Source: Phycisphaerae bacterium (lineage in GTDB: Bacteria > Planctomycetota > Phycisphaerae > Sedimentisphaerales > Sedimentisphaeraceae). Taken from it: 64,000 bases of DNA. The stretch is from NCBI GenBank assembly GCA_027078365.1, contig JALWYQ010000031.1, forward strand, positions 58,323-122,322. The letters are read 5' to 3'. The notes under the pieces are model-generated. The model was not told the DNA's origin and ran no database searches. It saw nothing but the letters and a program-made list of their open reading frames with translations. Each line of letters starts with the position of its first letter. Position 1 is the stretch's first letter. Positions 1 to 8,042 of this stretch are shown piece after piece. The position numbers and the translations under genes were made by a program.

Positions 1-524
1 AACTCTCTCAAATTGAAGTTATGCAGGCAAAACGCAAAGAGCTTATGGATACAGCTCTAATGGCGTCAGATTTAATAGAACCAATCCCAAGGTCTGTATT
101 GCTTGCGGCGATAACAAATGCAATGCCAGATGGCGTTTCTATTTTGAAGCTCAAACTTGATGAAAAAGTTAGTAGGGTAAGAAGACCGAGCAATTACGAC
201 AATAAGAAAAAAACGGCTAAAGGCAAGAAAAAATCTTCTAAGAAAAAAACTAAACAAAAGAAAAGCAAGAGATTAGAGCCTCCAATGCTACGTACTGTTG
301 TAATTGAAGGACTCTCTCCTACCGATATTGAGGTGGCAGAATATATTGCGTCTCTCAATACATGCCAAATCTTTGGGGACGTGGAGTTGACAAAAAGTGA
401 AGAGGTTTCAGTTGACGGGTTTGTGTTTAGAAAGTTTGAACTCAAAAGCACCCTCAAAAACAACTTCACTGTCACAAAAGAGGATGTTATGCAGATAAAA
501 GATAAGCTCTGCAATGCTAAGTAG
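1..524 (+). CDS. pilN: PilN-like pilus assembly protein, 5' end cut by window
   Basis: The reading frame is already open at base 3 and runs to a stop at 522-524, so the N-terminus with its expected membrane anchor lies outside the window. The visible 173 residues begin with a helical stretch followed by IPRSVLLAAITNAMPDG, which resembles the PilN/GspL pattern in which a coiled coil leads to 'P.gV.L..l'. A very lysine-rich linker (about residues 60-85) precedes a ferredoxin-like C-terminal half. In type IV pili PilN sits in the inner membrane and pairs with PilO. The following PilO-like, PilB, PilT and PilC genes support this call more than the sequence alone does. Confidence 0.6.
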   Translation, partial: LSQIEVMQAKRKELMDTALMASDLIEPIPRSVLLAAITNAMPDGVSILKLKLDEKVSRVRRPSNYDNKKKTAKGKKKSSKKKTKQKKSKRLEPPMLRTVVIEGLSPTDIEVAEYIASLNTCQIFGDVELTKSEEVSVDGFVFRKFELKSTLKNNFTVTKEDVMQIKDKLCNAK

Positions 525-571
525 AGCTTAGATGTGCTATGAGATTTTAGACTACTAGATTGAGGTGTCAA

Positions 572-1108
572 ATGAGTAGTGGATTTAGAAATGTAATTTT
601 CTTTATTATTCTGTTGGCGGCAGCTTTTGTTGGCTACAAGTATATGATAGAGCCTGCCAATAAAAGCCTTTCTGCGCAAAAGGTAAGAGTTAGTCAAAAA
701 CAAGACAAGCTCTCAAAACTTAATAAGATTCGCTCTAAGATTAAGGATCTAGATGGCCAAGTTAAAGAATTGCAATCGGCATTAGATTTTTTCGAGAGCA
801 AATTACCACCAAGTAGCGAAATTTATAAGGTATTGCGTCAAGTAACCTTGATAGCTAAAGAACATGGCCTTACAGCCAAGACTATAAAGGCTCTCAAAAC
901 TAAAGAGAAAAATGGCTATGTAGAGCAACCTCTCGAAATGGAACTTGAAGGTGATTTCCTTGCCTATTACGAATTTCTAACAGATTTAGAAAAGATGGAT
1001 CGAATCACAAGAATCAGTAAATTTGAGATAAAGAAGATGGATACTAACGATGGTGATGCATCTGCTACTTTTGTTATGAGTATATTTTTCCAAAGAGTTT
1101 CTATTTAA
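572..1108 (+). CDS. pilO: PilO-like pilus assembly protein
   Basis: This is a 178-residue protein with one N-terminal membrane segment (about residues 6-25), a coiled coil (about 33-75) and an alpha/beta C-terminal domain, the architecture of PilO/GspM. The family forms a periplasmic heterodimer with PilN that links the cytoplasmic motor to the outer-membrane channel. I chose ATG 572 over the in-frame TTG at 560 because GAGGTG sits just upstream of 572 at normal spacing. It follows the PilN-like gene by about 47 bases in the same operon. Sequence identity to named PilO proteins cannot be judged here, so the call rests on topology and position. Confidence 0.6.
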   Translation: MSSGFRNVIFFIILLAAAFVGYKYMIEPANKSLSAQKVRVSQKQDKLSKLNKIRSKIKDLDGQVKELQSALDFFESKLPPSSEIYKVLRQVTLIAKEHGLTAKTIKALKTKEKNGYVEQPLEMELEGDFLAYYEFLTDLEKMDRITRISKFEIKKMDTNDGDASATFVMSIFFQRVSI

Positions 1109-1140
1109 ATCAGGAATTATATCTATTAAGGGTTAATTAT

Positions 1141-1806
1141 ATGCTTTCATTTTTAAAAGAAGAAGCCATCGAGCAGGATAAAGAACAGGTGGCGAATGCT
1201 CCTGTTGAAAACGCTGCCGTAGCTGAAACTACCCAAGACCAAGACTTTCTTGAAAGTAAAGTTTCAGAAAAGCCTGCCAAGAGAACTACTGCGATTCTTG
1301 CTGGGGTGGTTATCGCTGGCGCAATAGCTTTGTTTCTGATGATAAAGCAAGTCAGTCCCGCTTCCCTTGAGACGGTCAATAAGGATCAAATGGCAATTGA
1401 TATTGCACTCTCTCAGCTCTCTAGTGGCGAGAGCCTAACTAAGCAGATTGATTCAGTAGTGAAAAGATTCTACGATTTTTCAAATGTTCCTCAGGTCGAG
1501 GTGAAATGGTTGCAGAAAAATCCATTTACGTTGAGTTCAAAACTTATCGCCCCTGACGATATTTCTAAAACCAAAAATGAAAAGCCAGAAGTTGCCATTA
1601 AAAATGGACGTATCGATATAGCAGATACAATTAATGTTTATGGGGTTATGAATATTGATGGAAAATTCTGTTGCATGATTGACGATAGACTCTTCTATGT
1701 GGGTGATAAATACAAAAACTTCACAGTCTCAAAGATATCGAGTGGGTCTGTTGTTCTAACGAAAGATGGCAAACATATTTCAATAAAGATAGATGATGCA
1801 AACTGA
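1141..1806 (+). CDS. membrane-anchored protein in the PilP position
   Basis: A 221-residue protein with an acidic cytoplasmic N-terminus, one membrane segment (about residues 49-68) and a periplasmic C-terminal part. The last 60 or so residues are beta-rich and end with a small domain containing paired glycines and the string GVMNIDGKFCCMIDD. The position after PilN and PilO and before PilB is where PilP or GspC-like alignment subunits are usually encoded, and the topology fits. I see no lipoprotein cysteine, which classical PilP would have. Its 3' end overlaps the start of the ATPase gene by 11-14 bases, which implies translational coupling. Confidence 0.5.
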   Translation: MLSFLKEEAIEQDKEQVANAPVENAAVAETTQDQDFLESKVSEKPAKRTTAILAGVVIAGAIALFLMIKQVSPASLETVNKDQMAIDIALSQLSSGESLTKQIDSVVKRFYDFSNVPQVEVKWLQKNPFTLSSKLIAPDDISKTKNEKPEVAIKNGRIDIADTINVYGVMNIDGKFCCMIDDRLFYVGDKYKNFTVSKISSGSVVLTKDGKHISIKIDDAN

Positions 1807-3583
1807 AATTAATACCAACAATATTGAAGTGGATGAACTTGCAGAGTTTGAAAAACTCATGCCGGGCTTGCGCAGTCTCTACAGTCCTGAGGATAGTAGC
1901 AGTAGCCGTGTTAGAGATGTTGGCGATGTCCTTTTGGAGATGGGGGCAATAGAAAAGTCTAAGCTCGACGAAGCCAGATCTCGGTTTGGAAACAATATAA
2001 AGTCGATTCTAGACTTCTTGGAAAAGAGCTCTACGGTCAGTATCACTGATATACTCAGTGCTAAGGCAAAACTATACAATCTTGAGTATAAAACTGTTGT
2101 GCCAGATGAGGTGGAACAGAATGCATACAATAAGCTAGATAAAGAATATATCAAAAATTCACTTATCTTACCTATCAAATTCAATGGCAATACTTTAGTC
2201 ATCGCAACCCCCGAACCTGAGAACGTTTTTGCAATAGATGAAGTAAAACGATTAACCGGTTGCGCAGTTCAGGTGGCTGTGTGTTCAGTTGAGGATATAG
2301 AAACTGTTTGCGCTGAGCTAAACAAATCTGATTACGATATCGACCTTGACGACATCGTTAATGATATCGGTGAGATTGAGGTTGTTCAGGATAAGCAGGA
2401 AGAATCTGACGATCTTGAGCAGATGGCTGGGCAATCACCTGTTATCAAGTATGTAAATTACCTCATAAGTAACGCCGTACACGAGAAGGCAAGTGATATA
2501 CATATCGAGCCAAAAGCCAAATACAGCAAGGTTCGATACCGCATTGACGGTAGCTTGTTTGAAACAATGCAAATACCAGACAAAATGCACCCAGCGGTTG
2601 TTAGTAGGTTAAAAATAATGAGCAATCTTGACATCTCTGAGAGACGTCTGCCTCAGGATGGAAAGGTTTCTGTGATTATTGGTGGCAGAAGCATTGACCT
2701 TCGTATCTCAATAGTTCCAACCATCTACGGTGAGAAGGTGGTAATTAGAGTTCTCGATAGTAAGTCGATTTTAAGAGGGCTCGATGATTCTGGTATGAGT
2801 GAAGAGTTACTAGAAAAATTCAAAAGACAGATTAGCCTTCCAAATGGTGTTTTCTTAGTGACAGGACCAACCGGTTCGGGAAAGAGTACTACACTATACT
2901 CTGCTATGGGAATGATGAACGGTGATTCTCTGAATATATCTACGGTTGAGGATCCTGTTGAGTACAACTTGGAATTTTGCAATCAGATTCAAGTCTCAGA
3001 AAAGATAGGAATGACCTTCGCGTCGGCTCTTAGGAGTTTGTTGCGTCAAGATCCCGACATAATTATGCTTGGTGAAATCAGAGATCCCGAGACGGCTCAA
3101 ATAGCCGTTCGCGCAGCCCTAACAGGGCACCTTGTCCTTTCAACGCTTCACACTAACGATGCGCCTAGCAGTGTAACTCGTTTAGTGAATATAGGGATTG
3201 ATGCATACCTAATAGCAGCTGCGCTTAATGGAGTGCTAGCGCAGCGACTGATACGCAAAGTTTGTGAGGACTGTAAAGAGCCTTACACTCCAAACTCTTT
3301 TGAACAGGGGATTCTCGATAGACATGAAAAAAGCGGAGAATTCTATCGTGGAAGGGGATGTGATAAGTGTCATCAGACCGGATACGTTGGGCGTATTGGA
3401 ATATTCGAGCTTCTTGAGATAACAGACTCCTTTAGAGAAATAATCAATGAAGACGCTTCAATAGATAGTATGCGGCGAGCATTTATCGCGCAAGGCAGTA
3501 AAACTTTATTTGATGATGGTATTGAAAAAGCTTGTATGGGCTTAACTACAATAGAGGAAGTCTTGAGAGTAAGCCAAGAATAG
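1793..3583 (+). CDS. pilB: PilB/GspE-type assembly ATPase
   Basis: A 596-residue hexameric secretion ATPase that powers pilus or pseudopilus extension from the inner-membrane face. The N-terminal MshEN/GspE_N region covers roughly residues 40-180. The catalytic core has Walker A GPTGSGKST (about 358-366), the aspartate-box-like DPVEYN, Walker B-like DPDIIMLGEIRDPETA and the histidine box TGHLVLSTLHT. A CxxC pair at about 490 (CEDC) and another at about 522 (CDKC) form the zinc-binding C-terminal motif typical of GspE/PilB. Length is normal for the family. Start is ATG 1793 or the adjacent ATG 1796. The next gene is the retraction-type ATPase, which favours a type IV pilus over a pure type II secretion system. 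Confidence 0.93.
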   Translation: MMQTEINTNNIEVDELAEFEKLMPGLRSLYSPEDSSSSRVRDVGDVLLEMGAIEKSKLDEARSRFGNNIKSILDFLEKSSTVSITDILSAKAKLYNLEYKTVVPDEVEQNAYNKLDKEYIKNSLILPIKFNGNTLVIATPEPENVFAIDEVKRLTGCAVQVAVCSVEDIETVCAELNKSDYDIDLDDIVNDIGEIEVVQDKQEESDDLEQMAGQSPVIKYVNYLISNAVHEKASDIHIEPKAKYSKVRYRIDGSLFETMQIPDKMHPAVVSRLKIMSNLDISERRLPQDGKVSVIIGGRSIDLRISIVPTIYGEKVVIRVLDSKSILRGLDDSGMSEELLEKFKRQISLPNGVFLVTGPTGSGKSTTLYSAMGMMNGDSLNISTVEDPVEYNLEFCNQIQVSEKIGMTFASALRSLLRQDPDIIMLGEIRDPETAQIAVRAALTGHLVLSTLHTNDAPSSVTRLVNIGIDAYLIAAALNGVLAQRLIRKVCEDCKEPYTPNSFEQGILDRHEKSGEFYRGRGCDKCHQTGYVGRIGIFELLEITDSFREIINEDASIDSMRRAFIAQGSKTLFDDGIEKACMGLTTIEEVLRVSQE

Positions 3584-3636
3584 CATTTTAATGTTGATAG
3601 AGATACTTGCATTGGTATTAAGATTGGGGAGAACAA

Positions 3637-4713
3637 GTGATAACTATTCAAGAAATACTTAAGAAAGCAATCGCAGCTGGAGCGAGTGATATTCATACAA
3701 ATGTTACGATGCGTCCAATCATGCGTATAAATACAGAGTTGATTGAGATGAGCGACCTTCCTGAAATAACACAGGAAGATAGCAAGAGAATGCTTCTTGA
3801 AATGGTCGGAGAGGAGAAATATGCCGCCTTCGAGAAGAATAGAGATTTAGATTTTTCAACAACTATTGATGATGGCCATCGTTTTAGGGTAAATGCGCAT
3901 TACCAAAGAGAAACCATTGGAATGTCTTTCAGGGCCATTTCTAGCAGTATTCCTGAATTGGAAAATCTGCATTTGCCAGAAGTAATCTCAGAACTAACAG
4001 AATTGCCTAGAGGTTTGATTTTAGTGACAGGCCCAACCGGTAGTGGTAAGAGTACAACACTAGCCTCTATGATAAATAGAATTAACAATAATTTTAAGCG
4101 TCGAATCATAACACTCGAAGATCCTGTCGAATATGCTCTTGAAAATAATAAGTGCATGATTGAACAGAGGGAGATTGGAGACGATTGTCCTGAGTTTGCT
4201 TCGGGCTTAAAACATGCATTAAGACAAGACCCTGATATTATTCTTGTTGGTGAGATGCGTGATTTAGAGACTACTAGCTCAACAATAACGGCTGCAGAGA
4301 CAGGGCACTTAGTTCTCTCGACGTTGCACACTGTTAATGCGTATCAGACAATTGAGCGTATTGTAGATATCTATCCAGGTGCGCAACAAAACCAGATTAG
4401 ATCTATGCTTGCAAATACTCTTCAAGCGGTAATTTCGCAAACTCTATTTAAACGAATAGATAAAGAGGGCATGGTTCCGTGCGTAGAAATTTTACTTTGC
4501 ACCTCTGCTGTAAGAAACTGTATTCGAGAGGATAGGGTTTATGAAATCCCTAATATTATCGAGACGAGCAGGCGTGTTGGTATGCAGCTTATGGACCATA
4601 GCATTATGGATATGTATTCAAAAGGATACATTTCACGAGAAGAAGCGGTAATGCGAGCATCAAATCCAGCAAAGATGGAAAAGGCTTTGGCGCCCCAAGC
4701 AAGCGTCGGTTAG
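3637..4713 (+). CDS. pilT: PilT-type retraction ATPase
   Basis: A 358-residue ATPase of the PilT/PilU class. It has an N-terminal PAS-like domain starting near ASDIHTN, Walker A GPTGSGKST (about residues 131-139), Walker B region DPDIILVGEMRD and histidine box TGHLVLSTLHT. It lacks the zinc CxxC region seen in the preceding PilB, as expected. Translation starts at GTG 3637 behind GGGGAGAA. The C-terminus has the family's helical tail but the AIRNLIRE motif appears only in altered form (SAVRNCIREDRVYEI). Having extension and retraction motors side by side supports a dynamic pilus with twitching or DNA uptake as possible roles. Confidence 0.92.
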   Translation: MITIQEILKKAIAAGASDIHTNVTMRPIMRINTELIEMSDLPEITQEDSKRMLLEMVGEEKYAAFEKNRDLDFSTTIDDGHRFRVNAHYQRETIGMSFRAISSSIPELENLHLPEVISELTELPRGLILVTGPTGSGKSTTLASMINRINNNFKRRIITLEDPVEYALENNKCMIEQREIGDDCPEFASGLKHALRQDPDIILVGEMRDLETTSSTITAAETGHLVLSTLHTVNAYQTIERIVDIYPGAQQNQIRSMLANTLQAVISQTLFKRIDKEGMVPCVEILLCTSAVRNCIREDRVYEIPNIIETSRRVGMQLMDHSIMDMYSKGYISREEAVMRASNPAKMEKALAPQASVG

Positions 4714-4746
4714 AGGCTTTATTAGTTTTAAACTTTAGGAGTTGAA

Positions 4747-5895
4747 ATGATTTCAGCTGAAAATACATTGAAAAGTAATAGTCCTACTACCAGTAGCAAT
4801 GAGAATAAAGCTCTGCAAGAGGATTTCGTAACTAGAATAAACAGACAGCTAGAGAGCGGTCCTAGCAGAAAAGATATTCTTAACTTTACTAATCAATTGT
4901 CAGTGATGATTCGTGCTGGTATTAGTCTTCAAGAAGCTCTTGAAGCGATTGAGAGCCAAGTCCAGAATCGAAAATTTAAAGAGATGCTATTAGATATACG
5001 CAAGAATATAGAGTCTGGCCAAAACTTCTCACAATCTCTAGCGAAGTATCCGAAAGTTTTTAGTAACCTCTACATAAATATGGTTGCTGCTGCTGAGATT
5101 TCAGGTTCTTTGAGTTCAATGCTCGCTAAACTTGCAGAGTATCTAGACCAAGAAGCCGAAACACGCTCACAAATCATTGGAGCCATGGTTTATCCTATAA
5201 TCTTGGCAACGATGGCGATTAGTTCAACTGTCTTTTTGCTGGTTTTTGTTTTGCCAAGATTTTTGACCGTATTTGAAGGCAAAGAAGATATGCTTCCTGC
5301 TCCTACAAAAATAGTGATGGGGCTCAGTTCATTTATGACTCACTATTGGTATGTAATCCTAATAGCTCTAATAGGTGCAGTCTGGGCGACAATAGTTTAT
5401 ATCAGAACTCCAAATGGCCGCGCAGTTTGGGATAAACTCAAACTTAGGATACCACTAATAAAGACTCTTTGTCGAAATCTCTACATCAGTAGGGGCTTGC
5501 ATACAATGGGTGTTTTGAGTAACTCTGGTGTTCCAATTCTAGACACCTTAACAATAACGGCCGACATATCTGGTAATGTGCATTATGAAAATATGTGGAA
5601 GAGTGTGCATGAGTCAGTTAGACAGGGGCACAAAATTTCTTCAACATTGGTTCAATTTGATTTGCTTCCAGGTGCTGTTGTTCAGATGATACGAAGCGGT
5701 GAAGAATCAGGTACGCTTAGTAGTGTTTTGCAAGATGTTGCTGAATACTACGCTCGTGAGCTCAAGGCGATTATCAAGGTGGTAACCTCTATGCTAGAGC
5801 CTATTATGATTGTAGTGATGGGTTCAGTTGTAGGTTTTATCGCAGCTAGCATAATTCTGCCTATATTTAAGATGTCTAGTGTGTTGAGTAAGTAA
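4747..5895 (+). CDS. pilC: PilC/GspF-type inner-membrane platform protein
   Basis: A 382-residue polytopic protein with two T2SF domains, each about 120 residues, around a central pair of membrane segments (about 145-175 and 201-220) and a final segment near 348-375. The first domain contains the recognisable ISLQEALEAIESQ stretch and the second the repeat-related GVPILDTLTITADI. This is the platform that the PilB and PilT hexamers dock on. It starts at ATG 4747 after TTTAGGAG and its stop codon is separated by one base from the next gene, so it belongs to the same transcript. Confidence 0.92.
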   Translation: MISAENTLKSNSPTTSSNENKALQEDFVTRINRQLESGPSRKDILNFTNQLSVMIRAGISLQEALEAIESQVQNRKFKEMLLDIRKNIESGQNFSQSLAKYPKVFSNLYINMVAAAEISGSLSSMLAKLAEYLDQEAETRSQIIGAMVYPIILATMAISSTVFLLVFVLPRFLTVFEGKEDMLPAPTKIVMGLSSFMTHYWYVILIALIGAVWATIVYIRTPNGRAVWDKLKLRIPLIKTLCRNLYISRGLHTMGVLSNSGVPILDTLTITADISGNVHYENMWKSVHESVRQGHKISSTLVQFDLLPGAVVQMIRSGEESGTLSSVLQDVAEYYARELKAIIKVVTSMLEPIMIVVMGSVVGFIAASIILPIFKMSSVLSK

Positions 5896-5896
5896 G

Positions 5897-6406
5897 ATGA
5901 GAACTGCAACCAAAAAAGACATACGAGAAAGTTGCTCTAAAAAGGGCTTTATGCTACTCGATGCATTGTTTGCTGTGCTATTGATATCCGTTGCAATTGT
6001 ATCATTGCTTGTTGTATCACAATCAGTTACTAAAATTAATGCCAAAGGTGTTAATATCTCAACGGCCAATTATCTAGCCCAGCAGATAAGGGAGTGTTTT
6101 GCAACACTCTCAGCAGTAGATCCACAAACATCAACAGCTGTGTTTGGGCCAGAGGAAGATTCGCTTGAGCTTTACGATGATATCGATGACTTTAACGCTA
6201 TGACATTCTCTCCTCCTATTGACATTGATCGAAATGAATTAACCGACTTTTCTGATTATGCTCAGCGAATTTTTGTTGAGAACGTTTCTACAACAGACCC
6301 TGACTCCGTAGTGGCAAACCACTCTAGCAAGTTGATGCGTGTCAGGGTTGAAATATTAAAAGACGGCGAGGTTATTAGTAAATTATCTTGGCTACGTAGT
6401 AGATAA
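5897..6406 (+). CDS. prepilin-type N-cleaved protein (GspI/PilV-like)
   Basis: 169 residues beginning with a basic leader that ends KKG, followed by FMLLDALFAVLLISVAIV. That is a prepilin peptidase site with cleavage after Gly and a long hydrophobic helix. Position +5 is Asp instead of the almost universal Glu. The rest is an acidic globular domain with no cysteines I can pair. It is probably a minor pseudopilin in the tip complex, given that it lies between pilC and another pseudopilin. It starts one base after the pilC stop. Confidence 0.75.
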   Translation: MRTATKKDIRESCSKKGFMLLDALFAVLLISVAIVSLLVVSQSVTKINAKGVNISTANYLAQQIRECFATLSAVDPQTSTAVFGPEEDSLELYDDIDDFNAMTFSPPIDIDRNELTDFSDYAQRIFVENVSTTDPDSVVANHSSKLMRVRVEILKDGEVISKLSWLRSR

Positions 6407-6422
6407 TTTGTATGGAGGCCGT

Positions 6423-6920
6423 ATGAAATCAAAATCAATAATCAAGGCTTTTACTCTGTTAGAATTGTTAATCGGTATGGTTATATTTGCAGTTTTGCTT
6501 GCAGCGATTGCAGTTGCAATGGAAAGCTCGGTTAACTCCTGTAAGATTAACAAAGACACATACACTTCACTAAATACAGCAAGGCAAGCACTATCTCGCA
6601 TAACATATGATCTGCGCAACGCGCAGGGCGTTTCAACCGACTCTTCAACAACTGAATGTGCGCTGATAACTCAAAAAGGAGACGATATAACATACAGGTG
6701 GGATTCTCAAACATCAAAATTGTGGCTTGTCACAAATGACGATCTCGACGATGATGACTATCTATTGTGCGAGAACGTAACGGAGCTGAGTTTTGAAAAG
6801 AATATTGTAAACAAAGATGGCATTGACTGCGTTAAGTATGTCAAAATCACAATCGAGGTTACAGGAAATGGAAAGCCGCAAAAACTCGCCGCTGCTGTAG
6901 TTATTAGAAAAAATCTATAA
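6423..6920 (+). CDS. prepilin-type N-cleaved protein (GspJ/PilW-like)
   Basis: A 165-residue pseudopilin. The leader MKSKSIIKA precedes FTLLELLIGMVIFAV, giving Glu at +5 but Ala at -1 where Gly is the rule. ATG 6423 is chosen because GGAGG lies four bases before it; an upstream in-frame TTG at 6408 contributes no recognisable sequence. After the helix comes a domain with ATYDLRNAQGVS-type spacing reminiscent of GspJ, here ARQALSRITYDLRNAQG. It is the last gene before a bidirectional terminator, so it closes the pilus operon. Confidence 0.75.
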   Translation: MKSKSIIKAFTLLELLIGMVIFAVLLAAIAVAMESSVNSCKINKDTYTSLNTARQALSRITYDLRNAQGVSTDSSTTECALITQKGDDITYRWDSQTSKLWLVTNDDLDDDDYLLCENVTELSFEKNIVNKDGIDCVKYVKITIEVTGNGKPQKLAAAVVIRKNL

Positions 6921-6960
6921 GATACGGTATGCCAATTTTAGCTATCGTTTCATACGAACA

Positions 6961-6997
6961 AAAAAACCCTGCAAGTATCTAACCTGCAGGGCTTTTT
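6961..6997. terminator. bidirectional intrinsic terminator
   Basis: CCCTGCA at 6967-6973 pairs with TGCAGGG at 6985-6991. A T-run follows on the plus strand (6993-6997) and an A-run precedes it (6961-6966), so it can stop the pilus operon on one strand and the tRNA-Val transcript on the other. Confidence 0.85.
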
Positions 6998-7007
6998 CTG
7001 TTTGAAG

Positions 7008-7081
7008 TGGGCGGTATAGGACTTGAACCTACGACCTCCTGGATGTCGACCAGATGCTCTAGCCAACTGAGCTAACCGCCC
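7008..7081 (-). tRNA. tRNA-Val (GAC)
   Basis: A full cloverleaf can be drawn on the minus strand. The acceptor is GGGCGGT/ACCGCCC with A73, the D arm is GCTC/GAGC, the anticodon stem TCTGG/CCAGG and the T arm GTAGG TTCAAGT CCTAT. The seven-base anticodon loop reads TCGACAT, which puts GAC at positions 34-36 (valine). Position 33 is then C rather than the usual U. CCA is not encoded. Confidence 0.9.
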
Positions 7082-7239
7082 TAATAGAGTGCATAAACTT
7101 ATCACTATATGAGATTAATTGCAAGTCTTTTCTGATAAAATGAAGGGGCTGTTTTAATAATTGCTTTTGAGGCTCCTTTGGCAATAGAAGAGTTCTATTG
7201 TGTGTCAAAATAAACTTCTAGAAGCTTCACGATTTGTTA

Positions 7240-8028
7240 TTAATCAGCGCTAACTTGTATCCTATTTATGCTCTCACATTGTTTTGTCGCACTGTCAATT
7301 GTTGCAATTATTCCTGAAATTCTATTGTCGCCCGTGGCAACTTCAAATGGAAATGGCATTTGCGTACGCATTGATTTGACTACGTTTTCAATGTTTCTTC
7401 CTATCACGGAATTGTGAGGTCCTGTCATTCCAATATCGGTTATGAAACCTGTACCTTTTGGAAGAATTCGTTCGTCTGCTGTCTGGACGTGAGTGTGAGT
7501 TCCAAAGACAAGTGAAACTTTTCCGTCTAGGTAGTGACCAAGGGCAATTTTTTCACTCGTGGCTTCAGCGTGGATATCTATAACGATTATATCCGCTTCT
7601 GTCTTGAGCTTAAAAAGCAAACTGTCAATCTTTGCAAAAGGGCAATCGCTAGGTTTCATAAAGACTCGGCCAAGTAGTGACACTACCGCAATCACCGCTC
7701 CCTTTGAGGTGGTATAAACAGCATAATCTCGCCCCGATGCGGAGGCAGAGAGATTTGCAGGCTTTACAATATCATCAGCGGTTTCGAGAGTAGAAATTAT
7801 ATCACGCTTGCGATATACGTGGTCTCCCAATGTAATTATGTTTGCGCCAGCTTCTATTATTTTGCGGTATATCTTCTTCGTTATTCCAGACCCCGCCGCA
7901 ACATTCTCTGCATTAACGATAACGCAGTCTATACCATGCGCATCTACAATCTTAGGCAATTGCTGCTCTAAGATATCTCGACCAGCCTTACCTACTATGT
8001 CACCGATGCAGAGAACGTTTATTTTCAT
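7240..8028 (-). CDS. ymdB: YmdB-like metallophosphoesterase (TIGR00282 family)
   Basis: A 262-residue protein matching the usual length of the YmdB family of cyclic-nucleotide or 2',3'-phosphodiesterases. The dinuclear metal-site motifs appear in order: CIGDIVGKAGRD near the start, NAENVAAG, GDHVYRKRD, DIHAEATSEK and GTHTHVQTADERIL, then TDIGMTGPH near residue 200. The gene starts 14 bases after the RNase Y stop codon on the same strand. The rny-ymdB pairing also occurs in Firmicutes, where YmdB affects biofilm and RNA processing. A functional link here is inferred from that conserved adjacency only. Confidence 0.9.
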   Translation of the reverse strand: MKINVLCIGDIVGKAGRDILEQQLPKIVDAHGIDCVIVNAENVAAGSGITKKIYRKIIEAGANIITLGDHVYRKRDIISTLETADDIVKPANLSASASGRDYAVYTTSKGAVIAVVSLLGRVFMKPSDCPFAKIDSLLFKLKTEADIIVIDIHAEATSEKIALGHYLDGKVSLVFGTHTHVQTADERILPKGTGFITDIGMTGPHNSVIGRNIENVVKSMRTQMPFPFEVATGDNRISGIIATIDSATKQCESINRIQVSAD

Positions 8029-8042
8029 GTTATCTCTATAGA

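Noticed and set aside
194..703. 169-codon frame on the minus strand over pilN and pilO
   Set aside because: It overlaps two real genes on the other strand, has no start signal and is Ser/Phe/Leu-rich, as expected of an antisense shadow.
1793..6920. Calling the first operon a pure type II secretion system
   Set aside because: A PilT-type ATPase next to PilB, and PilN/PilO-like genes upstream, fit a type IV pilus better. The secretin and major pilin genes that would settle it are outside the window.
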